Positions 13,301 to 25,696 of a stretch of DNA of 64,000 bases are shown in pieces (the stretch's first letter is position 1; every line of letters starts with the position of its first letter). Under the pieces are notes generated by a model that saw nothing but the letters and a program-made list of their open reading frames with translations, was not told the DNA's origin and made no database searches. The DNA comes from Cannabis sativa. Taxonomy: Eukaryota > Streptophyta > Magnoliopsida > Rosales > Cannabaceae. The stretch lies in the NCBI RefSeq assembly GCF_029168945.1, contig NC_083606.1, positions 248,001-312,000 of the forward strand, written 5' to 3'. The position numbers were made by a program, and so were the translations under genes.

Positions 13301-13560
13301 GAAAAAGTGTTGAGAGAGTTATGGTTTATTCTGCATTAATGGTAGTGAAATTAAGATTTATGCAGCAGCCTTTTTGGTCTGTTTCTATAAGCTTTGTTTG
13401 TGACTCTCTTGAGTCTTGACACACCACACCAAAGTCAAACCACCCCCTTCTCTTCACATTACTATTGTTAATGTTATGATGAATAGTTGATAATAGTAGT
13501 ATCACTATTAAATTTCATGATTCCATTATAGAACTTTCACTTGTTGTTTATCAAGGCTAT
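13295..13560 (+). pseudogene. Decayed duplicate of the E2 gene 3' end
   Basis: Aligned by eye with 9343-9615. Shared blocks include GTTGAGAGAG, TATGGTTTATTCTGC, the tract around GAGTCTTGACACACCA, CCCCCTTCT..TTCACATTA, and GTTGATAATAGTAGTATC. This covers the stop codon region and 3' UTR of the E2 gene, with none of the upstream exons. It probably remains from a local duplication that was later broken by retroelement insertion. Confidence 0.6.
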
Positions 13561-14676
13561 GTAATGTTTCTATTGGCTACAATACCATTAGAATAGAATT
13601 ATATGATGGGTCATTGAGACAGGTTGGGTTTGCAGAGTTCACTAGTTTTATTTTATACACATAAGAAAAAGCCAAAAGGTACTGTTGTTTGTTGTGACTG
13701 TACATTGATAGTGACAATACCACCTAGCCTCCCCCTATATGCAATTTGCTTACTTTTGGATTCATTTAAATCTTATGTAATTGTTGGGAAAATTAAGTAT
13801 TAGATTTTATATAAATTAGTTAAATAATTTTTAAAAAATATTGCTAAATAATTGTAAATATAGTGTCCAATAGTAATGTTCTTTTGAATTTTTATCTTAG
13901 TTCTTTTATTTAATTACTTACTCACACTTTTGTTTCTTGTTAAGAGTAAAATAAGCATTGCACGTTTTTTTTTTAATCAACAAAAAATAAATTATGTGGT
14001 CAATATCTTTTCTTCATACTATTGGTAGCTTAGAGAATTCTAGAGAATACGTGTCAATTATAAGAATCTTATACTTTATTTTTCTAAATTGGGTGATCGG
14101 TATGCACTTCGAGAGCTCTTATCCCATTAAAGATGACAATACCAAAACATGTTAGTTTTCTAAAGGGCCAAGCATAATCCCTCCTATAAAGAGTTGTGGT
14201 AAAATTCCAATCCTTTAAGTGAAGCAAGAAAGTATGACAATAAAGTTATAAGCATTATATGTTATTAAACAAAGGCATAACACATTAGACATAGACTAAT
14301 AGTGTTTTTTCTTGGTTTGGTTTGGACAAAAAAAGAAGAAGAAGATTATGATGATGAAAAGTAGGGCTGATTTGAGTTTTTGAATTTTACAAGACAAACA
14401 TGTGATTGTAAAATATAAGTAGACTTTATTTTTGTCAGAGACAAGCTAAGCTAGTAAAGTGAGTTAATAGAGATTATTAACTATTATAGGATAAAACCAA
14501 GAGAGATGTTGGAAAATCATGATTTTGAGTAGCTCACCACTGTCCCCAATTATATATATAATTATTAAAAAATGATAATAATCTCGACCAAAATTGTCAT
14601 AGTTTTACTCTGAAAAATCAACAACATGCATAGTTTACTTACTTTAATAAGGGTCAAAGACTAGGTTCTTCTAGGG
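13561..14676. other. Intergenic, no gene seen
   Basis: AT-rich DNA with purine-rich runs such as AAAAAAAGAAGAAGAAG near 14330. I see no open frame, RNA gene or clear element. Confidence 0.4.
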
Positions 14677-15070
14677 AAAATACAATATTCTTTTAAAGGT
14701 TGTTTGAAAAACTCTCTATCTATTTCATTAGGAGAATTTTTAGTCTAATTTTTTTTTTATAATTGTATGCATTGTAGCTATTTAGTACAACATGTAAATT
14801 TTTAAAAAAATTTAAATAATTTATTATGGCAAAAATAAAATTTACATATTTTGTTATTATTTTTCTTTTATATACGCGTGATAAGTAATTATTTAAACAT
14901 TATTTTCGACACTGTAAGTTATTTAAAATTTTTTAAAAAAATTACAAGTAATCTTAAATAGTTATAACATATGCGAAGATGAAAAAAAAATAAACTTCAA
15001 AATTTTCCTGCCGAAACAGATAAATGGTCTACTAGAATGATACTTTAAGGTGATCCATTACATAAATTTT
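14677..15070. repeat. Foldback MITE family A, copy 2
   Basis: Shares with copy 1 the inner arm sequence (CTATTTAGTACAACATGTAAATTTTTAAA on the left; AATAGTTATAACATATGCGAAGATG on the right) and the central TATACGCGTGATAAGTAATTATTT. The outermost ends are degraded. Confidence 0.65.
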
Positions 15071-15099
15071 TTTCCTATATTATATATAATATATGTGAA

Positions 15100-15290
15100 A
15101 AATGCTAAAGGGGTACACGTGGTGCCTATCACCTTTCTGAGGTGTAATATTATTATTGGTGCAACTTAACTTTAGATCTCACTTATTTTATTTTAATAAA
15201 TATTATAAAAAATTACTAATCAATTATATAGTGACACTTCATAGTGGTGGGTGTCTCATAGTAATGTTTTATCTATACACGAGAAGTGCT
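15100..15290. repeat. Short inverted-repeat element (family D)
   Basis: The left arm GGTACACGTGGTGCCTATCACC and the right arm GTGGTGGGTGTCTCATAG are imperfect inverted copies, as are the inner ATTATTATTGGTGC and AATCAATTATATAGTGAC parts. Elements with the same arms surround 33065-33351 in the LLG1 intron and lie at about 42815-42990. Confidence 0.5.
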
Positions 15291-15385
15291 ACAAGGCAAT
15301 AATAATTCTTAGTATTTTTTTTTAGTTCAATTAAGTATATTGTTATTAATTAAATTAAGTATCAAATTATATAATTTAATATAAG

Positions 15386-15784
15386 CTAATTAGGATTTTT
15401 GTCCCCTGAACTTTAACATGTACCAAATCATGTCCCTTAAAACTTTTAAGGTCGTTAAAAATACTCCTTGAACTATTGAGATTGTTAGATTTAAGGATTT
15501 TTTTCCCAATTTTAGTAAAAAAGTCTAACATGGATGAAAGTCTAAGGATTATGATTTAGTACATGTTAAAGTTCGAGGGGTATGATTTGATAGATATTAA
15601 AGTCTGGGGAGCATGATTTAGTATATAAACAATCATTAAAATAGTAAAATTGAATAAATTAGACAAAAGTATTTAAATCCAACAATCTCAATAATTTAAA
15701 GAGTATTTTTAACAATCTTAAAAATTCAAAAAATATAATTTAATACATATAAAAATTTAACAACTAAAAATACTAATTAACCTT
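15386..15784. repeat. Foldback MITE family B, copy 1
   Basis: Begins GCTAATTAGGATTTTTGTCCCCTGAACTTTAAC and ends in an inverted counterpart (AACTAAAAATACTAATTAACC). Inside, ACATGTACCAAATCATGTCCC-like phrases and their inverse (GATTTAGTACATGTTAAAG) recur several times, so most of the element can fold back. Other copies are at 21694-22060 and 58312-58707. Confidence 0.7.
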
Positions 15785-16603
15785 TGATATAATAATTTTA
15801 AAAAATATTAGTAAATCATTCACTTTCAATATGTATATATATAGATATAGAGTAGAGGGTAAAGAGTAGGGGGTTAGGTGTGTCATATGTATAGTGTTTT
15901 TGGTTTTTGTCAGAGTGAGAGAGAGATAGGGGAATCACGGGGGATTATTTGTCTTACCTTCCCAATTTCAATTCTATAATAATAATAATAATGTAATTAT
16001 TATTATAATAATTAAGCATGTAATATTTTGTTATATATAAATTATTAAAGAGAATGAGAAGTAAAAAAAGGAGAATTTGGGTGGTGTTGTGTGTTCTGAT
16101 GATTTCTGACTCTATTATATAAAAGAATAAACACATAGAGAAGTGGACAAAAGAGAATGGAAGAATTGAGTGAGTAGTCATGATATTGTTATTACTTATT
16201 AGAGTACTTAATGCATGCAAATTATAGTGTTGTCTTTTTGTCTTTGAATTTTACAATAATACAACTTCATATAGCATAGTAAAAACTCCAATTCTATTCT
16301 ATTCTATTCTATTATATTCTTATTGTGTTTGTGTGTATATATTATGTATATATATATATATAAAGAGAGAGAGATAGGAATGTGAAAGTAACTAATAACT
16401 GCATGCATAATTGCATATATATATGTTTAGGACAAGTGGTCTCTGTGTTTGTTTGAAAGGGACTTTTCTTTATTTATTTCTTCCTCGAGACTCTCAAATC
16501 CATACCCCATTCCATCTTATCCCCTTTCCTATCCCACCTTATATTACCTACCGGGTAAAATGAAAACACTATCTATGGTGGTGAATATACATATATATGC
16601 TTT

Positions 16604-17145
16604 ATGGACTTGTTTGATATAGTGTGTATTCTATTGTGTTATATTAGTATTATTTAATATAATAATATTAACTTGTACTAATAAATTGTGTAAATTTATC
16701 ATATATTTTCAATAAACTTGACTTCAACACCGATTCTGGATCCAGATCTAGGTTCGAGTTCAAGTTTGGATTCCAGTCCCTGTCTGGGTCTGAGACTAGC
16801 TTTGGATCTGGGGTCTGGGTCCGAGTTTGAGTTAAGGTCTAGAGTCTGAGTTCAAGGTTTGGTTTGGGGTTCAAGATCCGTGGTTCAGATCCCGAATACA
16901 GGTTTGAGTCCAAGTCCCTTGATCCGGGTCCCTGGATCTGGGTTGGCGATTAGGGTTACTCTATATCTTTTGTAAATATTATAATATAAGCTAATACATA
17001 CAATTTGTTATGTATTAAATAATACAACTTACATTGTATTAAAATTATTGATCGTAATAATTAATACAATATATTATTTTAATAAAACATAGTGTTATTT
17101 GTTATTTAATACAATACAACCCTTATACGAAACGAGTACCATGTA
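16604..17145. mobile_element. Putative TIR element with G-rich minisatellite core
   Basis: The left end ACTTGTTTGATATAGTG..ATTCTATTGTG and the inverse of the right end (ACTCGTTTCGTATAAGG..GTATTG) are imperfect inverted repeats of 40-50 bp. Between them, at 16728-16962, sits a degenerate GGGTCTGGGTCC-like array like that at 1-240. The borders are approximate and no clear target duplication was found. Confidence 0.5.
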
Positions 17146-17189
17146 CATCATAGTATACCCTCTAGTTTATACTAATAAAATTAATTAAA

Positions 17190-17292
17190 AAAATATCATA
17201 AAATAGTTATCTTATCAGATTATATAAAAAGAAAAAAATAAACTAAAAAACTCTCTTGGTTATTGAAACAAATAAGAGGTTCACTAAAATAC
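17190..17292. repeat. Foldback MITE family A, half copy
   Basis: Matches the right arm of family A (AAAAACTCTCTTGGTTATTGAAACAAATAAGAGGTTCACTAAAATAC). It is interrupted on the right by the hAT-like MITE at 17293. Confidence 0.5.
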
Positions 17293-17440
17293 TAAGGCTG
17301 ACCCTGAGTTGAAATGAATCATAATAAAAAAAAAATTAGGTCTTTACTATAAAGATAAATGGTTTTTTTTTTTTTAAATGAGTCCCTAAAATGAGTAGGC
17401 CTTAGGTGCGGGCCTAGCCCTATGTCTAGGGCCGGCCCTG
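17293..17440. repeat. hAT-like MITE with GGGCCGGCCCTG end, copy 1
   Basis: Starts TAAGGCTGACCCTGAG and ends CTAGGGCCGGCCCTG. An 8-bp target duplication with one mismatch (TAAAATAC at 17285-17292, CAAAATAC at 17441-17448) fits hAT insertion. A second copy in the opposite orientation is at about 21102-21278. Confidence 0.6.
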
Positions 17441-18077
17441 CAAAATACCTAAAACTGTTTCAGGAACAAACAAATTATAATGATTTTGCGTCTCTATTTT
17501 TAATCATCTTTTGATATTTTAAAATAACTTCATCAAAATTTTTCTTATCAAACTGATAATCATCTTTCAGTTAATCTAGCCTCCTTGGTTCCTCGGGACT
17601 AATAAAGGGTAGTACATGAATATTCACATGTCCATCAATTATGCCTTTCGGTCTGATTTTAGGCCTTGACTCACCTTCTTCACTAGAAGGATTTTTGTTG
17701 TCTTGATCTCAATTTAATAATAAATAAGTCCGAACTAATTGAATACTAGTTCCAGAAATTTGTAAAATGAGTTTGTTATTTCTATAAAAAAATATATATA
17801 TAATTTATAATTCTAAATTTAAGAATGTACTATTCACTTACCCTATATAATTTGAAGAGAGTTCTACACCACCTTATGTATTGTTTTGTCACCCAACACC
17901 TAACTCTTTTAAACCCACAAGTTATTATGTAAAAATAAATAAAGAGAAATCATAAAAATTAGGTTCATTGTTCAAAAGAAGTTAGTCAATGATTAATATA
18001 ATATTATTATTATTTTGTCAAGAAATGAATGCTTTTTTTCTTTTGGCAAGATAAATGAATGATTACAATTTGTTTTT

Positions 18078-19081
<1,004 letters not shown>

Positions 19082-19116
19082 TTTGTTAATGTGAAATATA
19101 TAAGAAATATGAGTAA

Positions 19117-19444
19117 TACATTCCTAAAGAATTATTTTGGTACACTTTCTTTCTCATTTGAAAATAGAGTTTTTTAATTTTTATTATGTATAATTATTTA
19201 TAAATTTTTAAAAAAATTATAAATAATTTACATTACTAAAAATAAACTTTAAAAGTTACTTATCATAGGTATAAGAAAAAATAGCTAAATGTGCAACATA
19301 ACATTTAAATATTTTTTTTTGACACGATCAGCTATTTCAAATATTTTAAAAATTTATAAAAGTGATCTGCAATGTACGCATTATAGAAAATATTTAGATT
19401 GAAAAACTCTTACAAATATCAATAGAGATAAAAAATCTACTAAA
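19117..19444. repeat. Foldback MITE family A, degenerate copy
   Basis: Shares with the family AAGAATTATTTTGGTACACTTTCTTTCTC at the left and TTGAAAAACTCTTAC..TCTACTAAAATGATA at the right. The interior carries AATAATTTACATTACTAAAAATAAACTT and its inverse. Confidence 0.5.
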
Positions 19445-19696
19445 ATGATAAATTTAATCATTGTTATCAATGATATTAATCATATTAGGAATTCTTTCAG
19501 TAGCATATTTCTGTCGCATTGTAATCGGTCAAAAAACTATGTTGCTCATTCTTTAACAAAACGAGCATTAGATTTAGATGAAGTCCGGATGTGGTGGCCG
19601 GGCTTCTTCGTTGATTTAGCTGTTTAAATTGCCTATCTTTTATATCCGGATCTTTTAACATGGAATTTCTCAGTTTCAAAAAAAAAAAAAAAACCT
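19445..19696 (+). pseudogene. LINE 3' end: RNase H C-terminus and poly(A)
   Basis: Sixty codons read IFLSHCNRSKNYVAHSLTKR, then ALDLDEVRMWWPGF. This is the C-terminal signature of plant LINE RNase H domains (H-x-x-R-x-x-N-x-V-A-H-x-L-A-K). A stop follows at 19625, then 50 bases of 3' UTR and a poly(A) run at 19677-19695. The copy is 5'-truncated, as is normal for LINEs, and starts inside or next to a family A MITE. Confidence 0.75.
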
Positions 19697-21100
19697 TACC
19701 CCAAGAGAGAGAGTTGACCATTCATTTCATGCAACAAATGTAAATATTAAACTTGATTCTTACGCTGACTTACACATAAATACTTACGTACACATTTCAT
19801 ATCATATAATATAATTTATATATATATATACACACTTCTACTTCATCACAATTCACAACCACATTAATTAATTTTTTCCTAAAAAAATAATAATTATAAA
19901 ACAATGACCACACAATAATAAGTGCAGCTGTCAATGAAAAATTCTTATTGCCCCCTTTTGGAATATTAGATAACCAAATCTATATATCTTATATTACCCC
20001 TTTATTTTCTTTCTTAATTTCTATATTCTTTCGTTATTTTTTTCACATTAATGTGTTTAATTGATTTATATGGATATTACTTGATGTGATTAGATAATGA
20101 CTTAATTGGGTTAAGGCCGGTTTGGGAGTATATATCATTATAATTCACATCACATATCTATATCTATATATGTATATATATAATAATATATGCTTTTTAT
20201 ATTTATTTTCTTCTTTTAGGTTTCAAAATTGATTAGCTACCACACACACACATTATTATTATTTTTATTCTAATTATATTCAAACAATTAACTTTCTTCA
20301 TTATCCTTTCCTTTCCTATAATTATATTCTAGTTATTTTGTTTTGTTTATTTTTATAAATTGAGAAATTATAATAACTAAAAAGAGTGAAAATGTGTGAA
20401 AATATTTATATGAAATTAAATGTGGTGGAGAATTAATATATATTAAATTAATAGATGTAAATATGTATGTGTGTTGCATTAATACTAATAAGTAGTTGGG
20501 TGACCATTACCAAACCACAAAATCCATGTGATATCTAACTCATTTCAATATTTGACATTATGTAAATAAATGTGTGTATATATATGTATATATAATAAGG
20601 TACATTTCACATAATGATATACATGCTTTAAATTTATACCACACAATTAAATATGTTGTTGTCCCATACTTTAAAAAAAAAACAAAAACAAAAATACAAT
20701 TTGTATAAAAAAAAATTAATATTTTTACAATTTTTTTTTTAAATTTTATTTACATATTTTTTTATGTATTTTTATGTTACATTTTTATTCTTTTGTTGAT
20801 AATTTTTTGTTATTTGTATATTATTTTTTTATGCTGTTTTGATGTTATTTCTTGTTACTTTCATGTGATTTTTTTTTTGTATTTTTATAAAATACCATAA
20901 AATATATTAAAAAAAAACTTTAAACGCAAAAATATAAAATTTTACAAAAATTGGTATTTTATGTAATTATCTCTTAAAAATATCAATATTTAAAATTAAT
21001 TACATATCATACTATTATTATAGCATATAATTCAAGAGTTTTGTTACACTAATGGTGCCTAATATATACTTTACGCAGACTGGTTGTAGACTAAGGCAGA
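19697..21100. other. AT-rich intergenic DNA
   Basis: TA dinucleotide runs occur at about 19818-19830, 20160-20190 and 20575-20595. No gene is visible. Confidence 0.4.
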
Positions 21101-21101
21101 T

Positions 21102-21278
21102 CAAGGTCGGCCCTAGGCTCAGGTGAACTAAGCCCGTGCTTAGGATCCACCATCTTAGGGCCTCAATAAAAAAATATACATATTTTTTAATAAGTTTATA
21201 AAAATACTATTTATTCATATAATAAGGGCCTACTTTATTTTTTTCGTTAAGCCTATTTCAACTCAGAGCAGATCCTGT
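21102..21278. repeat. hAT-like MITE with GGGCC end, copy 2
   Basis: Begins AAGGTCGGCCCTAGGCTCAG and ends TTTCAACTCAGAGCAGATCCTG, which is the inverse of the start of copy 1 at 17293 (CTGACCCTGAGTTGAAATG). No clear target duplication. Confidence 0.5.
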
Positions 21279-21693
21279 GAGAGATTAAGCTCGTACTTTG
21301 GCCAAATAATTAATTCTTTAATTACATGGTGTCTCAAACTTTTAATCCCTTAGCTTTTCATTCAAATAAATTTTACCATTTCACCAAATTATATACCATA
21401 TTTAATTAACATTAAGTGAGTAGAAAAAATATTTGGATAGGGATCGCAAAAAATTATTTTACCTTAGGCTCTAAATAGCTTAAGATTAACCCTGGCTGTA
21501 CGAGTAGTTAACAGTTTTTTACATAAATTATTAAATTAAAATATATAAAATTTAATATTAAATTACATCAACAAACAATAGTAATATTATTTTTGTGGTG
21601 TTGGGTATGAATTACTATTTTTCATAATTTAATAATTTTTTGTACAAATTATTTTTTTAATGCATTATTTAGAATAATGCTAATTTATATATA

Positions 21694-22060
21694 GGTTATT
21701 GGAATTTTTACTCCTTAAACTTTAACATGTACCAAATCATATTCCGTGAACGTTTTTAGTCATTAAAAATTCCTCATGTACTATTAAGATTGTTGGATTT
21801 AAGGATAGTTATCTAGTTTAATTCAATTTTACTTATTCTGTGATTGTGCATGTACTAAATCATGTTTATTAGACTTTGATATCTACCAAATTATACCTCT
21901 TGATCTTTAACGTGTACTAAATCAAGCCCTCTGAACTTTTATCTATGTTAGACTTTCCTTACTAAAATTAAAAAAAAAATCTTAAATCTAACAATCTCAA
22001 TGGTTCAGGAGGAATTTTTAACGACCTTAAAATTTTAAGGGATAAAATCCTAATTAGCCA
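21694..22060. repeat. Foldback MITE family B, copy 2
   Basis: Ends are TTGGAATTTTTACTCCTTAAAC and AAGGGATAAAATCCTAATTAGCC. The interior repeats AACATGTACCAAATCAT-like phrases in both directions, as in copies 1 and 3. It ends four bases before the Emigrant-like MITE. Confidence 0.65.
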
Positions 22061-22064
22061 TATA

Positions 22065-22511
22065 CAGTAGAACCTCTATTCAAGAATACACTTGGGACCA
22101 AACAAATTATATTCTACTTGAGAGGTTATAACTAAATGGAGTTACACTAGAAAAAAAAAATAAAATACCAAAAAATATCAATGTAATAATAATAACAATA
22201 AATAATTATTAATACTATATTATAATAGAATTATTTTAGAGTTATATAATGTTAATACATATATTACAATTTAGAATAAAATTATTAATTTTATGTAAAT
22301 AAATTTACAAAACATATGTATATATTTTATTAAGATGTAATTATTCTTATATAGAGGTATACTTTGTTAATACGGGACTTCAAAAATGTATAACTAATTA
22401 CAATTTAGAGGTTATTCTTATTTATAACTGGCCCAAATTGGGACTTAATTTTTTTTATAACAAATTAGAGGTTATTCTTGACTAGAGTATTCTTAAATAG
22501 AGGTTCTACTG
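22065..22511. mobile_element. Emigrant/pogo-like MITE
   Basis: 447 bp with terminal inverted repeats CAGTAGAACCTCTATTCAAG and the inverse of CTTAAATAGAGGTTCTACTG, flanked on both sides by TA. This is the hallmark of the Emigrant family (Tc1/mariner-pogo, TA target), whose termini I recall as CAGTAAAACCTCTATAAATTAATA. No open frame inside. Confidence 0.85.
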
Positions 22512-22545
22512 TATATATAACTAAAAGGTATACATTATTGGAAAG

Positions 22546-22915
22546 GTCTACAATGCACCCATTAAATGGGTGTTTTAGTAGACTCCTTTTTCTGTTTTAA
22601 CATATAGGAGATTTTTTTAGTTTATTTATTTTTTCATTATCGTGTACATTATAATTAATTAGAACAATCTATAAATTTTTAAAAAATTTCAAATAATTTA
22701 CAATGTCAACATAAAATTTATATATTTTATACAAGTAGTAAGTAATTATTTAAATTTTATTTTCGGCAATTTTTTTTAAAAATTTACATCACTTCAATAA
22801 TTACAATGTATGTAATTATGAAAAAAAATCAACTAAAAAGGTTTTAAAAAAAAACCCAAGCAGATAATGAGTATATTAAACCACCCTTTAAGAAATCTAG
22901 TACATAAATTTTCTA
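22546..22915. repeat. Foldback MITE family A, copy 3
   Basis: The left end GTCTACAATGCACCCATTAAATGGG is close to copy 1. The arms share GTACATTATAATTAATTAGAACAATC and its inverse, and the right end is AACCACCCTTTAAGAAATCTAGTACATAAA. Confidence 0.65.
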
Positions 22916-23681
22916 CATAATTTTGAGAAGTAAATGTATGTAGAGTTGAGTTATATGATGTGCCATTAAAATTAGGAATTTTTTGTACTATTTTACATAC
23001 ATGTATATATATTATATTATGAGTATGACCCATCCACATCCACACATCATTATCATTATTATATAACTAAGATTTTGTATTTCATTATAATAATGTGAAT
23101 GAGTCAACATTCAAATAATAATAATCTTTCTGTAAATACATATAATAGAAATATTTTATAATTAATTATAAGGTTAATTATATTAATTAATTACAAAAAC
23201 CCTACCCTCTTTCCTATTTAATTGGTATAAGCTAATAGTTGTTGTAAGTTGAAATCCTTCATAATCTAACAACAACAACAATAATGATAATATCAATTTT
23301 GGATTAAAGACTAGACCCATTCTTTTTGGATATTATTTATACAAATAATTTAATTATATTATATACATATATATAACACACACTTAACCTCAAAGATCAC
23401 TTTCCAACTCCTATTTGGCCGTACCATTTTTCCTTCTCATAAGTTACATTATTTTTATATTTGTGATATATATTTTCACATAATATTTGCAATATATTTC
23501 CTATGACTATGTGGTCAAAAATAAAATAAAGAACTTTCTTATAATAAAATGGCATACTATGTTATTTTAAATTGAATCTTGTATTTTTTTAGAATTGTTT
23601 ATTTGAATTTTATATGTTAAAAAATTAACTAAATAGACATTAATTTCCATTTTTTTGTTTAAAATATTTTTGAATATAATT

Positions 23682-23760
23682 ATAGAAAAATTTACAATGC
23701 ACTTTTAAAAAGGTTATTTTGGTACAATCTATTTTTTTTACACCCCTATCTATTTAGATG
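23682..23760. repeat. Family A MITE, terminal fragment
   Basis: ATAGAAAAATTTACAATGCACTTTTAAAAAGG..TTTTGGTACAATCTATTTTTT is a single family A end. The rest of the element is missing. Confidence 0.45.
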
Positions 23761-24440
23761 TTTAGGTGCGTTTTGTTAATTCAATTTATTTTTATAATAT
23801 TCTACCTTCTAATTATTTAGAAAATACAATAAAATATTTTAATTTTTTTTAAGTAATTAAAATTAATAAAAAATATATTTTTTTTTTTCAATTTGCAATT
23901 ATTATCATTTTGTATCTTGTATTTTACAAAAATTATTAATTAGACTCTCTATTTTATTAATTAACAAATTGAATCATGTATTTTTCAAATTGGTACAAAA
24001 TAATACTTCGAGCTGACAGTTTTTTATTATAACCAACTTGATGATAATTTATAGCACTGACAAATACAATAAGTGTTATCATCACTTTTAGATAAAATTA
24101 CTATTAAATTTTATTTTAACAAAATATCACTTCAAGTATTATTTTATAATTTGTGCTATTTTAAAAAATATAAAATTTATTTTATTATTTAAATAATCCA
24201 ATCAAATAATTTTTATAAAAACACATAATTTAAAATAATATTTTTCCATTTATATTGAAAGATAAATAATTAAAAGACATAATCCAAATTAAATAAGATA
24301 ATTCTTCAGAAAAAAAAGAAAAAAAAATTAAATAAGATAAAGGAATGAGACACTCGAACCTTCATACATAAAATAAATATCTAAAAATCAATTATAAAAA
24401 AAAACCCATTTATTATTTTATTTATTTAATTTTTTTTATT
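23761..24440. other. AT-rich intergenic DNA upstream of the Sec14 gene
   Basis: No gene or named element. TA- and GA-rich microsatellite-like tracts follow at 24450-24525 and 24565-24600, probably in the promoter or leader of the next gene. Confidence 0.4.
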
Positions 24441-24539
24441 ATTATTACACACATATATATAGAGAGAGAAAGTGAATAAGCAAAGCCAAGAAAGAGAGAG
24501 AGAGAAAGAAAAGGAAGAGAGAAGAGGAGGCAGAGCCAC

Positions 24540-25696
24540 TGAGGCAGACACCAATCTGTATCTATATGTGTATATGTGTGTATATATATATATATAACAT
24601 ATAGATACAATACAATACAACAAAAAAGGCATAACCCATTTCGATTCATTGATATTATATATTGATAATAATACGATTACACCAAAAAGCAGATCTTCGT
24701 CGTCTCAGACCACACCAGCTGATTTCCTTTCTTCGAGACTCAATTCTCAATCCCATCTTCCATTTCTGCCTCTAGGGTTTCAAAGGTATTGTTATTATAT
24801 TCATTCATCGCTCAAAGCTTTAAGCTTTATGCTTTATTTATTAGTTTTTGGGTTTTTTTTTCTTGGATTGAATGTGAGATACCACTTCTTTTCCGCCATT
24901 GTTTGTCTTAATCGCCATTGTTACCAATACGAATACGAATTCAATAATATCATTTCATCAAATTCATTATTCTTCTTCTTCTTCTAACGCTTTAAAGTTT
25001 GCATTTTTATTTATGGGTTTTTGGCCCTTTTTTCAGCTCAATTTGATTCTGTCTAGAACACATTTACAATAATAAAGAAACCCAGATTAGAGAAACTGGC
25101 AAAAAGGTGGCAATTTGGTTTGTGGGATAGCATTGGTTTTTTGGGGTTATGGTGAAAAAAATGTGCTTTTTTAGATTTTGTTTTTGTTTTTGGTTTCTTT
25201 CTAATTAATAAGTTTTATATATTTTTGGTATGTTTTTTCCATCATTTCAATGGTACAGCAATCAAATTATGAGAAGTTTTACTCTTCTCTCACTTCATTC
25301 AATAGCTAATGAAAATGGGATTTTTTTATTTATTTATGTTTGATTATTTTAATATACTTAACCCCTTTCTCTTTAGGGAGGTTGGAACTTAAAACTTGTT
25401 TGCATATACAGTTGGAGTAGCTAGCTGCTCACTGAAATGTTAGTCAACAGTATTAGAGAATCCTAATCCTTTATTAGATTACCATTTCAACAGATACTAT
25501 GAATATTCATTTTATTATTTTGATATTTTTTTGGTCTTGGTTTGGGGTCTTAATCATGTGTGGTCCGGTTCTAAGATGTTTGTTTGTTCTGTTCTTGACA
25601 GCATATGGAGACATGTACGTGAAAGAATCTTCTTCTGTCAATTTGTTTTTTCCTTTGGAAGATTAGTCAACTGGTTCAAAGTCTTGTCTTTTCAAG
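24540..25696 (+). other. 5' leader of the Sec14-nodulin gene with a likely intron
   Basis: A plant-type leader ends at a donor (TTTCAAAG|GTATTG, 24786). A plausible acceptor is TTCTTGACAG at 25592-25601. The leader exon after it contains two upstream ATGs, at 25605 (6 codons with stop) and 25614 (18 codons with stop), before the main start at 25697. Exact transcript ends cannot be seen. Confidence 0.5.

Noticed and set aside
24422..24649. Minus-strand Tyr/Ser-rich ORFs
   Set aside because: Arise from TA and GA microsatellites in the Sec14-nodulin leader.
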